Source of the DNA: JBDKTH01 sp964558295
GTDB taxonomy: Bacteria > Planctomycetota > Planctomycetia > Pirellulales > Thermoguttaceae
Reading direction: 5' to 3'
Assembly (NCBI GenBank): GCA_964558295.1
Contig: CAZLDQ010000272.1
Coordinates: 1-6,592 of the forward strand
DNA: 6,592 nucleotides
Shown here: positions 1 to 4,960 of the stretch, piece after piece
Layout: each line of letters opens with the position of its first letter
Position numbering within the stretch: the stretch's first letter is position 1
The notes under the pieces: generated by a model
Database searches by the model: none
The model's input: only the letters and a program-made list of their open reading frames with translations
What the model was told of the DNA's origin: nothing
Position numbers and translations under genes: made by a program

Positions 1-121
1 CGCTGACACCACCGTCGTCCAACCGCGCATGGACCCACGATACCCACACCCGAGGCCGGTGGGAAGACCAGTTCGCTCCGCGCGCGGTCCTTCCTGGGAC
101 AATCGTCGCACGGGTTCGGCC

Positions 122-484
122 TCAGCGATCCGGACCGACCGGCCGCCAGGGACTCGCCGCCTGCGTGGCGTCGGGGTTGCCGGCCGAGAGCAGGACGTGC
201 AACTCGTGCGCCGCAAGCGTCTTGGCCGCCGCCGTGCTGCTGGCCGGCCACCAGCGAAACCGCCCGCAGGACAACCGCTTGTGGCAAAGCCAAAACCCTT
301 GGCCGTCATAGATCAGTGCCTTCATCGCGGTGGCGGGCCGATTGCGGAACACGAACACCCCGCCGCTGAAAGGGTCCTGCCGGAGCACGGCTTGGCAGAG
401 CTGGACCAACCCGTCGATCCCCTTGCGAAAATCAACCGGCTCGACGGCGACGAGGATCCGCATCTGAGGCGTGAGTTGGATCAT
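122..484 (-). CDS. tnpB: IS66 family insertion sequence element accessory protein TnpB
   Basis: A 120-aa protein, close to the usual TnpB length of about 115-120 aa. Visible family hallmarks are VEPVDFRKGIDGL (residues 14-26), DPFSGGVFVFRNR (37-49), and the aromatic block from LIYDGQGFW (57-65) to GRFRWWP (74-80). TnpB is required for IS66 transposition together with TnpA and TnpC, but its biochemical role is not settled. The ATG at 484 overlaps the tnpA stop as ATGA (481-484), which points to translational coupling and fixes the start; a longer upstream reading frame in this phase is only the shadow of tnpA. The C-terminus after residue 80 is Ala-rich and ends VGPDR. The protein appears intact, even though the companion tnpC is not visible here. 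Confidence 0.88.
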   Translation of the reverse strand: MIQLTPQMRILVAVEPVDFRKGIDGLVQLCQAVLRQDPFSGGVFVFRNRPATAMKALIYDGQGFWLCHKRLSCGRFRWWPASSTAAAKTLAAHELHVLLSAGNPDATQAASPWRPVGPDR

Positions 485-894
485 GACGTGCGGTTCCAGA
501 AGCTGCGGCTCATCGCCGCCAGATCGGGCGTCGCGACGCCCTGGAGCGAAAGCCGCATCCTCGCCCCGGCCCCGTCTTCCCATTCCACGGTGCATGCACA
601 AGGCCCGACCGAGGATGGACCGGCCAGCTCCAGAAACGCTCCCGCCGTGCTCCCTTCCGCCGACTCCGCCTCTGCCGCGGCGTGCCGCTCGCACCGTTCC
701 TTGAGGCGGTAGTAATCCAACCGCAACACCCGGGCGGTGCGATGGAGGCCATGCGTACCGGCCGTCCTCACCGCGACGTCCCACAGCGTGTCGGGGATGC
801 GCGAGCGCGGCCGGTGCGTCTTTCGCCAGCGATCAAACCGTCGTCGAACGGCCTCCAACTTGGCGGGAAGGCCCCCAGTCTTGCGAGTCTTCAT
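481..894 (-). CDS. tnpA: IS66-type TnpA-like accessory protein (helix-turn-helix)
   Basis: A 137-aa basic protein just upstream of tnpB. The N-terminal part is Arg/Lys rich. Residues about 34-67 (IPDTLWDVAVRTAG, then HRTARVLRLDYYRLKER) look like a helix-turn-helix of the transposase-orfA kind, used for DNA binding. The C-terminal part (about 86-132) has the pattern FLELAGP, CTVEWEDGAGARMRLSLQG and PDLAAMSRSFW, seen in TnpA-like proteins paired with IS66 TnpB. The ATG at 894 has a clear GAGGAG ribosome binding site 8 nt upstream (plus-strand 903-908). The stop overlaps the tnpB start by 4 bp. The TnpA assignment rests on position plus HTH; an unrelated small HTH regulator is less likely. Confidence 0.75.
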   Translation of the reverse strand: MKTRKTGGLPAKLEAVRRRFDRWRKTHRPRSRIPDTLWDVAVRTAGTHGLHRTARVLRLDYYRLKERCERHAAAEAESAEGSTAGAFLELAGPSSVGPCACTVEWEDGAGARMRLSLQGVATPDLAAMSRSFWNRTS

Positions 895-902
895 CGGCTG
901 TT

Positions 903-908
903 CTCCTC
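903..908 (-). promoter_or_regulatory. Ribosome binding site of tnpA
   Basis: GAGGAG on the minus strand, 8 nt before the ATG at 894. It decides the tnpA start. Confidence 0.6.
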
Positions 909-944
909 ACCATCGTGATCCGACACCCAACGATACCATACCCC

Positions 945-1599
945 TCAAAGCAGTTCATGCACGCCTGCCGAAAGGACACCCTCTAGCGCGACAAGCTCCG
1001 GCGGCCACCGGGCTGGCCACTCGCGGTAATACTGGTCGGGGTGGCGCGACATGCCGTCGCCGTTGAACTCGACGTTGAAGCGTTCCTCTCCGTTCTCCCA
1101 GCGAGCGAACACGTGGCCGAGCGTATGGACGAGGTACAGCGGATAGCCGAGCCGCCGGCCGATGGCCACGACTAACACCGGCAAGGACGTGCAGGTGCCG
1201 GTGCGATTGGGTCCGAGCAGGCCGTGAATCAACGTGTCGCGGGAATCGGACCAGTCTTCCCGTTCGAGCCGCTCCATGTTGTAGCGGACCTTGAACTCGT
1301 CCCGCAGGATGGTCGTAAGGGCCAGTATCCTCCAGAAGGGCTCGGAGTTTGTCGAACTTGCCCGGGCTACTGCGAAACACGGCGAGATGCTTGTTCGTGA
1401 CGGTTTGGATGCGTCTAGCCCAGAGGGCGAGGACGCCAAGGTAGCGGCCAAGGTCGAAGTCCTCCGCGCCTGGCAACCCTTCGGCACAGAGGAGATTGGC
1501 CCGGGCAATGTCGACACGCGCAAGCTGCGTCTTTGAGAGTGACAGCAACTCCTGGAGCGACTTCGGCTCAGACGACTGCGCAACCGCAACCTGCGACAT
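945..1599 (-). pseudogene. Transglutaminase-like domain protein, broken by a 1-base frameshift
   Basis: The frame from the ATG at 1599 gives an N-terminal half that reads well to about KFDK. Another frame then continues as SEPFWRILALTTIL through to the stop at 945. Removing one A from the AAA at plus 1348-1350 joins them as KFDNSEPFWRIL and yields one protein of about 217 aa. The reconstructed protein has a transglutaminase-like core: a candidate catalytic Cys in NRTGTCTSLPVL (about residue 136), His in GHVFARWE (about 162), and Asn/Asp in FNVEFNGDG (about 175-181). This fits bacterial transglutaminase-like or SirB1-like proteins; the substrate is unknown. An in-frame ATG also exists at 1641, but 1599 begins the recognisable protein. 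The stop is only 50 bp from the tnpA start, so the gene may also have been clipped by the insertion sequence. Disruption could instead be a sequencing error. Confidence 0.7.
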
Positions 1600-1710
1600 G
1601 GGGGGCGAGTCCTCAGCATGCAAATCCGCACTGCCGGTCAAGTAGCCCCCATTATCGCAGCCTCTGAGTAATACGCAAGTGGGGCGTCGGCTACCCCCCC
1701 ATCTGTTAAT

Positions 1711-1755
1711 CCCCGACGAGATCGCTAGTCGTTGGGGCTTGATGGAATCATCAAG
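1711..1755. repeat. Two back-to-back hairpins
   Basis: Hairpin 1 pairs CCCCGACGA (1711-1719) with TCGTTGGGG (1729-1737): 9 pairs including one G-U on the plus strand, with a 9-nt loop. Hairpin 2 follows with no gap: CTTGATG (1738-1744) pairs perfectly with CATCAAG (1749-1755) across a GAAT tetraloop. There is no T-tract after either, so they are not canonical intrinsic terminators. CCGACG (1713-1718) can also pair with CGTCGG (1685-1690), giving a competing upstream stem. Confidence 0.55.
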
Positions 1756-1811
1756 CTTGCACCTGATATCGGGCCCGCGGGGGAGACTGCGACTTGGGCA
1801 CGCTTGCGGGA

Positions 1812-1834
1812 CTAGCTGGGTCGTCTCACCCTAG
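1812..1834. repeat. Imperfect hairpin CTA..GGGT / ACCC..TAG
   Basis: CTA (1812-1814) plus GGGT (1818-1821) can pair with ACCCTAG (1828-1834), with a 3-nt bulge and a 6-nt loop. It is weak alone but adds to the concentration of foldable sequence in this spacer. Confidence 0.3.
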
Positions 1835-1865
1835 GATATGTGCAGTACGGAACCCGAAGGGACAT

Positions 1866-1967
1866 GGTGCGTTACGCGAACCAATTGCTCGGCCGTGTGA
1901 AGTCCATTGCGAGGGATCGTTTCTGTGCTTAGGCACGCCGGTCTAGAAGAAGTTCGCTTCACGCACC
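1866..1967. repeat. Imperfect 16-bp inverted repeat pair bounding a 102-bp segment
   Basis: GGTGCGTTACGCGAAC (1866-1881) and GTTCGCTTCACGCACC (1952-1967) are inverted copies matching at 14 of 16 positions, with 70 bp between them. The core GGTGCGT...ACGCACC resembles widespread intergenic palindromic elements of the GGTGCGTTACGC...AACGCACC type. It may be a small non-autonomous (MITE-like) or REP-like element, or part of a degenerate one. The right arm ends 6 bp before the GTG at 1974. Confidence 0.5.
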
Positions 1968-1973
1968 CTACAG

Positions 1974-2207
1974 GTGGTGGGGTATGTGTTGCCGAGCTTG
2001 AATGGTTGTGAACCACTGTATGGACGGGGGGATGAGGTGGCGTTCTGTGATGGTACGGTTCGGGTGATTTGCTATACCGTTGATTCGATGGTGTATGAAC
2101 GATTGTCCAGTCGCAAGGACTGTGAAGTCGTTGACTTTGGTTTGCTTGAAGAGGCAGCCATTGCCCATCTGGCCCATTGTGTAATTGGACGGTTTTTCAT
2201 AGCATGA
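1974..2207 (+). CDS. Doubtful 77-aa hypothetical protein
   Basis: An open frame from GTG 1974 to TGA 2207, encoding MVGYVLPSLNG to VIGRFFIA. I do not recognise it. In favour: it lies on the strand of the genes that follow, and its stop overlaps an in-frame proC ATG as ATGA (2204-2207), typical of coupled genes. It has four Cys and a plausible helical C-terminal half (GLLEEAAIAHLAHCVIG). Against: there is no clear ribosome binding site, third codon positions are clearly less GC-rich than in proC, and the start lies against the inverted-repeat element. The frame is closed by TAG at 1944, so it cannot extend far upstream. Confidence 0.35.
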   Translation: MVGYVLPSLNGCEPLYGRGDEVAFCDGTVRVICYTVDSMVYERLSSRKDCEVVDFGLLEEAAIAHLAHCVIGRFFIA

Positions 2208-2248
2208 CTGCAGATGGCTCTCTTCTCTCTCCGGAACCTATTGCCACC

Positions 2249-3088
2249 ATGTTGAACGAGCGCATTGGATTTATTGGGGCTGGCCAGATGGCCAGGGCCT
2301 TAGGGCAGGGGTTTGTGAAGGCCGGTTTGACCGAGGCCAGCCGTCTCGTGGCGAGCGATCCGATCGCTGAAGCCCGGGAACAGTTTGCTCAGGCGACCGG
2401 CGCGCCGACGACGGACAATAATCGGGAGGTGGCGGCCGCTTCTGACGTGATTGTCCTGGCGGTCAAGCCGCAACAGATGGGAAAGCTTCTGGGCGAACTC
2501 CGCGCAGAGGTGTCCCCTGAGAAGCTGGTCGTTTCGATCGCCGCAGGCGTTCGACTAGCGGTTCTCGCGGAAGGGTTGGGGGACGGGACGCGTCTGGTAC
2601 GTGTGATGCCGAATACCCCATGTCTGGTGGGGCAGGGGGCGAGTGCCTATTGCCTCGGCGGCAAGGCGACGGCCGAAGACGGGAGGCTGGTGGGCCAATT
2701 GCTCGGCGCGGTTGGCGTGGCCTTCCAGGTGGAGGAGCCTCTGTTGGATGCGGTGACCGGGCTGTCGGGCTCGGGGCCGGCGTTTGTTTACCTGATGATC
2801 GAGGCGCTGAGCGACGGCGGCGTGCGCGTGGGGCTGAGCCGGGCGGTGGCAACGACATTGGCCGCGCAGACGTTACGCGGGGCGGCCGAGATGGTGCTGG
2901 CTACTGGCGAGCATCCGGGGGTTTTGAAAGATCGTGTGACCAGTCCCGGCGGTACGACGATTGCCGGATTGGCGGTCCTGGAATCGGGGGGGGTGCGGGG
3001 GACGCTGATCGACGCGGTGAGGGCGGCGACCGAACGTTCGATTGCCTTGGGCCGGCCGAAGGGTTCTGAGGAAGGAGGTGTGCGGTGA
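2249..3088 (+). CDS. proC: Pyrroline-5-carboxylate reductase
   Basis: Catalyses the last step of proline synthesis, NAD(P)H-dependent reduction of pyrroline-5-carboxylate to L-proline, in the cytoplasm. The 279-aa product fits the family (about 260-280 aa). The N-terminal Rossmann motif is GFIGAGQMA (7-15), followed by AVKPQQM (71-77), MPNTPCLVGQGASAY (120-134), and DAVTGLSGSGPAFVY (167-181) at the start of the helical dimerisation domain. The family signature is LKDRVTSPGGTTIAGLAVLE (226-245). ATG 2249 was chosen because it places the Rossmann motif 6 residues in, as is usual. ATG 2204 (15 residues longer) is possible because it overlaps the preceding frame by ATGA; neither has a strong ribosome binding site. 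A G8 run at 2986-2993 lies in frame. The stop overlaps the next gene's GTG by 4 bp, so it heads a likely operon. Confidence 0.95.
   Translation: MLNERIGFIGAGQMARALGQGFVKAGLTEASRLVASDPIAEAREQFAQATGAPTTDNNREVAAASDVIVLAVKPQQMGKLLGELRAEVSPEKLVVSIAAGVRLAVLAEGLGDGTRLVRVMPNTPCLVGQGASAYCLGGKATAEDGRLVGQLLGAVGVAFQVEEPLLDAVTGLSGSGPAFVYLMIEALSDGGVRVGLSRAVATTLAAQTLRGAAEMVLATGEHPGVLKDRVTSPGGTTIAGLAVLESGGVRGTLIDAVRAATERSIALGRPKGSEEGGVR
3073..3080 (+). promoter_or_regulatory. Strong ribosome binding site for the 82-aa gene, inside proC
   Basis: AGGAGGTG lies in the last codons of proC, 4 nt before the GTG at 3085. It is the best Shine-Dalgarno in the window and supports a real, well-translated small gene there. 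Confidence 0.7.
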
Positions 3089-3333
3089 CGGCACTTTGTA
3101 AAGTGGACGACAAATACGTGCCTTTATATCGCATCATGTGGGTTGCGGCGGTGCCACATTTCTGTGGCGCCGATGATTGTGAGCGCGAAGGACAATATGA
3201 GATTCGGCTCGAACAGGGCGAAGCGGTTTGGGCCTCTTCTCCGGAAGAACGCGATGCAGTGGTGGCTGCTTTGCAGCAGTGGGACGAATACGGCGGTTTG
3301 AATGAGGATGATGAGACAGACGAACAGTATTGA
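3085..3333 (+). CDS. Conserved-looking 82-aa acidic protein of unknown function
   Basis: A small soluble protein with no signal peptide or clear membrane segment; I cannot assign a family. The central part (YVPLYRIMWVAAVPHFCG, then DDCEREGQYEIRLEQGE, about 11-45) looks like a compact beta-rich fold. Cys27 and Cys32 are 4 residues apart with His25 nearby, a possible but incomplete metal site. The C-terminus (65-82) is very acidic, ending EDDETDEQY. The GTG start overlaps the proC stop as GTGA (3085-3088) and follows an excellent ribosome binding site, so it is almost certainly translated and coupled to proC. A later ATG at 3136 would remove the first 17 residues and lacks such support. Confidence 0.75.
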   Translation: MTALCKVDDKYVPLYRIMWVAAVPHFCGADDCEREGQYEIRLEQGEAVWASSPEERDAVVAALQQWDEYGGLNEDDETDEQY

Positions 3334-3434
3334 CGCTGCGCGAACTTGAGGGAACGAGTTTCTGGGTCGACGGGCAGATGCCGGAGCCTTGGCTTTTGCG
3401 GCCGTTTTTGGTGGCGGCGAAGGGCGAGGCCTAG
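3330..3434 (+). CDS. Possible 34-aa peptide, coupled by TTGA
   Basis: A TTG codon at 3330 overlaps the preceding stop as TTGA and opens a 34-codon frame ending in TAG at 3432-3434. The peptide reads LTLRELEGTSFWVDGQ followed by MPEPWLLRPFLVAAKGEA. It looks protein-like, with two Trp and an amphipathic hydrophobic C-terminal part. There is no separate ribosome binding site; translation would rely on reinitiation. It could equally be the relic of a longer C-terminus of the 82-aa protein, or chance. I do not recognise it. Confidence 0.3.
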   Translation: MTLRELEGTSFWVDGQMPEPWLLRPFLVAAKGEA

Positions 3435-3466
3435 GATGACCGGATGACAGCCGACCTGGCAGCATG

Positions 3467-3472
3467 AAGGAG
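3467..3472 (+). promoter_or_regulatory. Ribosome binding site of the 165-aa gene
   Basis: AAGGAG lies 10 nt before the ATG at 3483, supporting that start. Confidence 0.55.
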
Positions 3473-3482
3473 AAATCTGCCC

Positions 3483-3980
3483 ATGTCGATGTTTGAAAAT
3501 GACCAGTATTGTTGGCGTGAGACGTATTTTGTGCTCTTTGATGCGAGGAATCGGCCGAAGCTGGACGCCGTCCGACGCGCCTTGGCTGACTTGGGAGCCC
3601 ACTTCACCCTGACGAATCTGACTGGGGATGACGAGGGCTACGTGGAGTCGTTGACGGTCCTCTCGCCCGATGATTTTGCCGCCCTCGATATCTGTTATGT
3701 CGACGGCGATGAGGTCATCGAGCAGCGTGCCGACCTGTTGAAAGAGCTTGAGGGCTCGCCGGGGACGCCGGAAGATCGCCTCAAACGCGAGCGGTTGCGA
3801 CATTCCAACGGGCGGTTTGACGTCCTCCACTTTGAGCAAGTCGTTGATTTCGAGGAGGAGGATGAGGACGAAGAGACCGACGGGATGCTCGATCCGACCT
3901 CATTGCTGGTTGTGCTCGATGCGCTCGTCAAATTGACCGATGGCGTGGCCTTCGATCCGCAAGCAGGAACAGTCCTGTAA
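3483..3980 (+). CDS. 165-aa acidic protein of unknown function
   Basis: A soluble protein without signal peptide or membrane segment; I cannot name a family. Residues about 12-80 alternate predicted strand, helix and strands (ETYFVLFDARNRPKLDAVRR, then AHFTLTNL, then YVESLTVLSP). This could be a ferredoxin-like or ACT-like sandwich, but that is inference. Residues 122-133 form an almost unbroken acidic run (DFEEEDEDEETD). After it comes a short hydrophobic helix (LLVVLDALVKLTDGVAF, 141-157). It sits between the 82-aa gene and efpL on the same strand, with 26 bp to the next start, so it is probably co-transcribed with proC and efpL. An acidic tail is shared with the 82-aa neighbour, perhaps pointing to a basic or nucleic-acid-binding partner. 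Confidence 0.8.
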   Translation: MSMFENDQYCWRETYFVLFDARNRPKLDAVRRALADLGAHFTLTNLTGDDEGYVESLTVLSPDDFAALDICYVDGDEVIEQRADLLKELEGSPGTPEDRLKRERLRHSNGRFDVLHFEQVVDFEEEDEDEETDGMLDPTSLLVVLDALVKLTDGVAFDPQAGTVL

Positions 3981-4006
3981 TCCTATTTTCGAATGTCGAG
4001 TGATTC

Positions 4007-4570
4007 ATGTTAGCTAAAGACATCAAGACCGGTGCGATTCTCAACTACAACGAAGCCCCGTGCGTGATTGAGACGATTACGGTGCAGACGCCTTCGGCCC
4101 GCGGAGCGGCGACGCTCTACAAGTATCGGGCACGAAACCTGATTACCAAGCAGAAGGTCGACATCGTACTGAAGGGGACCGATTCGCTGGACGAGGCCGA
4201 TTTCTCCCGCCGGCCGGTCAAGTATATGTATGCCGATGCAACCAACGTTTATTTCCTCGATCAGCAAGACTACAACCAGTATGCGCTGGCCAAGGAGGAT
4301 GTGGCCGAGGAGATGCAGTACATCACCGAAGAGTTGGAGGGGGTTCAGGCGCTGATTTACAACGAGGAGTGCGTCGGGATCCAACTGCCGGTGACCGTGG
4401 AACTGAAGGTTACGCAGTGCGAGCCCGCCGCTCGGGGGAACTCGGCGACGGGACGTACCAAGCCGGCGACTCTTGAGACGGGGCTGGTAATCCAGGTTCC
4501 AGAGTATCTCGCCGAGGGGGAGGTTGTGACAGTTGACACCCGCACGGGTGAGTATCTGTCGCGGGCGTAA
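4007..4570 (+). CDS. efpL: Elongation factor P-like protein (EfpL/YeiP type)
   Basis: Binds the ribosome next to the P-site tRNA and helps form peptide bonds at hard-to-translate stretches, classically consecutive prolines. The 187-aa length and three-domain layout fit EF-P: N-terminal KOW-like domain (about 1-62), central OB domain (66-126), and C-terminal OB domain (129-187) with KPATLETGLVIQVPEYL (152-168) and TRTGEYLSRA (178-187). The loop that reaches the peptidyl centre reads TPSARGAATLYK (28-39), with Arg32 at the tip. This SARGAATLYK pattern is that of E. coli YeiP/EfpL rather than canonical EF-P, which usually has PGKGG with a modifiable Lys. No EpmA-type lysine modification would therefore be expected. 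The ribosome binding site is weak (GAG at 3998-4000). It is the last gene of the proC unit; another efp may exist elsewhere in the genome. Confidence 0.88.
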   Translation: MLAKDIKTGAILNYNEAPCVIETITVQTPSARGAATLYKYRARNLITKQKVDIVLKGTDSLDEADFSRRPVKYMYADATNVYFLDQQDYNQYALAKEDVAEEMQYITEELEGVQALIYNEECVGIQLPVTVELKVTQCEPAARGNSATGRTKPATLETGLVIQVPEYLAEGEVVTVDTRTGEYLSRA

Positions 4571-4742
4571 GGGGGCGTTGCGTTGCCTGTGAAGGGGGAT
4601 TCACTGCCGAGGACGAGCTGGAGCCAGTCTGGCCGCCAGGTTCTGCGGTGGATTCGTTTTGGGAGGCGGCTTGGACTGCATCCCCAGATGGGGTGGTGTG
4701 GCAATTTTCCGCTTTTTCCCTGTTGCTGCCGTTTGTGGCAAT

Positions 4743-4748
4743 TATAGT
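4743..4748 (+). promoter_or_regulatory. Weak candidate promoter -10 element
   Basis: TATAGT matches the sigma70 -10 consensus at 5 of 6 positions and lies 213 bp before the secreted-protein start. No clear -35 hexamer lies at the right distance, so this is only a candidate. Confidence 0.2.
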
Positions 4749-4838
4749 GACAGGGATGAATCTCGTTTTTCCGGCACGTTCGGAATAAGCCGATCAGGAG
4801 CCTGTCGGCCACCTTCCAGGTAAGGTACATTGTCCTGA

Positions 4839-4867
4839 GACCCCGAGAGCCTCTTGGGTCCGTTTTG
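4839..4867 (+). terminator. Candidate intrinsic terminator
   Basis: GACCC (4839-4843) and GAG (4845-4847) pair with CTC (4851-4853) and GGGTC (4856-4860), with a small internal loop and an AGC loop. CGTTTTGG follows. The stem is short and the T-run only four long, so the call is weak. It could end transcripts from efpL, but then it lies downstream of the candidate -10 at 4743. Confidence 0.3.
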
Positions 4868-4960
4868 GCGCGACCATTTTGGGCATCTTTGCGGCGCGTT
4901 CGAGGTGTTCATGACGCAAATTGCGTCGGTACCACGAAGACGCGGTTGGGAGAAGGAAAC

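Larger units (their letters stand above)
45..929 (-). mobile_element. IS66-type element, tnpA-tnpB part; boundaries provisional
   Basis: The segment carries the two accessory genes of an IS66-family insertion sequence in the usual order tnpA then tnpB, read on the minus strand. The family normally has a third, large gene (tnpC, the DDE transposase) after tnpB. In the 121 bases left of the tnpB stop I see no recognisable tnpC start, so either it begins beyond the window or the element is a remnant. The limits given are set only by an 8-bp direct repeat ACGATACC at 37-44 and 930-937, matching the 8-bp target duplication length known for IS66. No inverted terminal repeats were found just inside these copies, so the limits are a guess. 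Confidence 0.4.
1642..1973. other. Structured gene-poor spacer
   Basis: About 330 bases lie between the transglutaminase-like gene and the next plus-strand frame. I see no convincing protein gene, tRNA, or match to common RNA families that I can recognise by eye (tmRNA, RNase P RNA, SRP RNA). It contains several hairpins and an inverted repeat pair, listed separately, plus a C7 run at 1694-1700. Confidence 0.6.
4571..4960. other. 390-bp spacer between efpL and the secreted-protein gene
   Basis: No convincing gene was found. TGTGGCAATT occurs twice as a direct repeat (4697-4706 and 4734-4743). The second copy runs into TATAGT (4743-4748), a possible -10 element without a good -35. A small hairpin CCCC-AGAT-GGGG sits at 4682-4693. 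A terminator-like hairpin at 4839-4860 is listed separately. In-frame extension of the secreted protein back to TTG 4865 is possible but would bury its signal peptide. Confidence 0.5.

Noticed and set aside
29..712. Long plus-strand reading frame opposite tnpA and tnpB
   Set aside because: Arg/Pro-rich composition typical of an antisense shadow in GC-rich DNA; the minus strand holds recognisable IS66 proteins.
1291..1536. 81-codon plus-strand frame inside the transglutaminase-like region
   Set aside because: Antisense to recognisable minus-strand protein sequence on both sides of the frameshift.
1831..1980. Group II intron or known structured RNA (tmRNA, SRP, RNase P) in the spacer
   Set aside because: No domain V-like hairpin, no reverse transcriptase frame and none of the conserved cores that I could recognise.
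2901..3839. 312-codon minus-strand frame across proC, the 82-aa gene and the 165-aa gene
   Set aside because: It lies antisense to three well-supported genes and has low-complexity Ser/Pro/Arg stretches and no recognisable domain.
4010..4384. 124-codon minus-strand frame inside efpL
   Set aside because: Complete overlap with an unmistakable EF-P-type gene.
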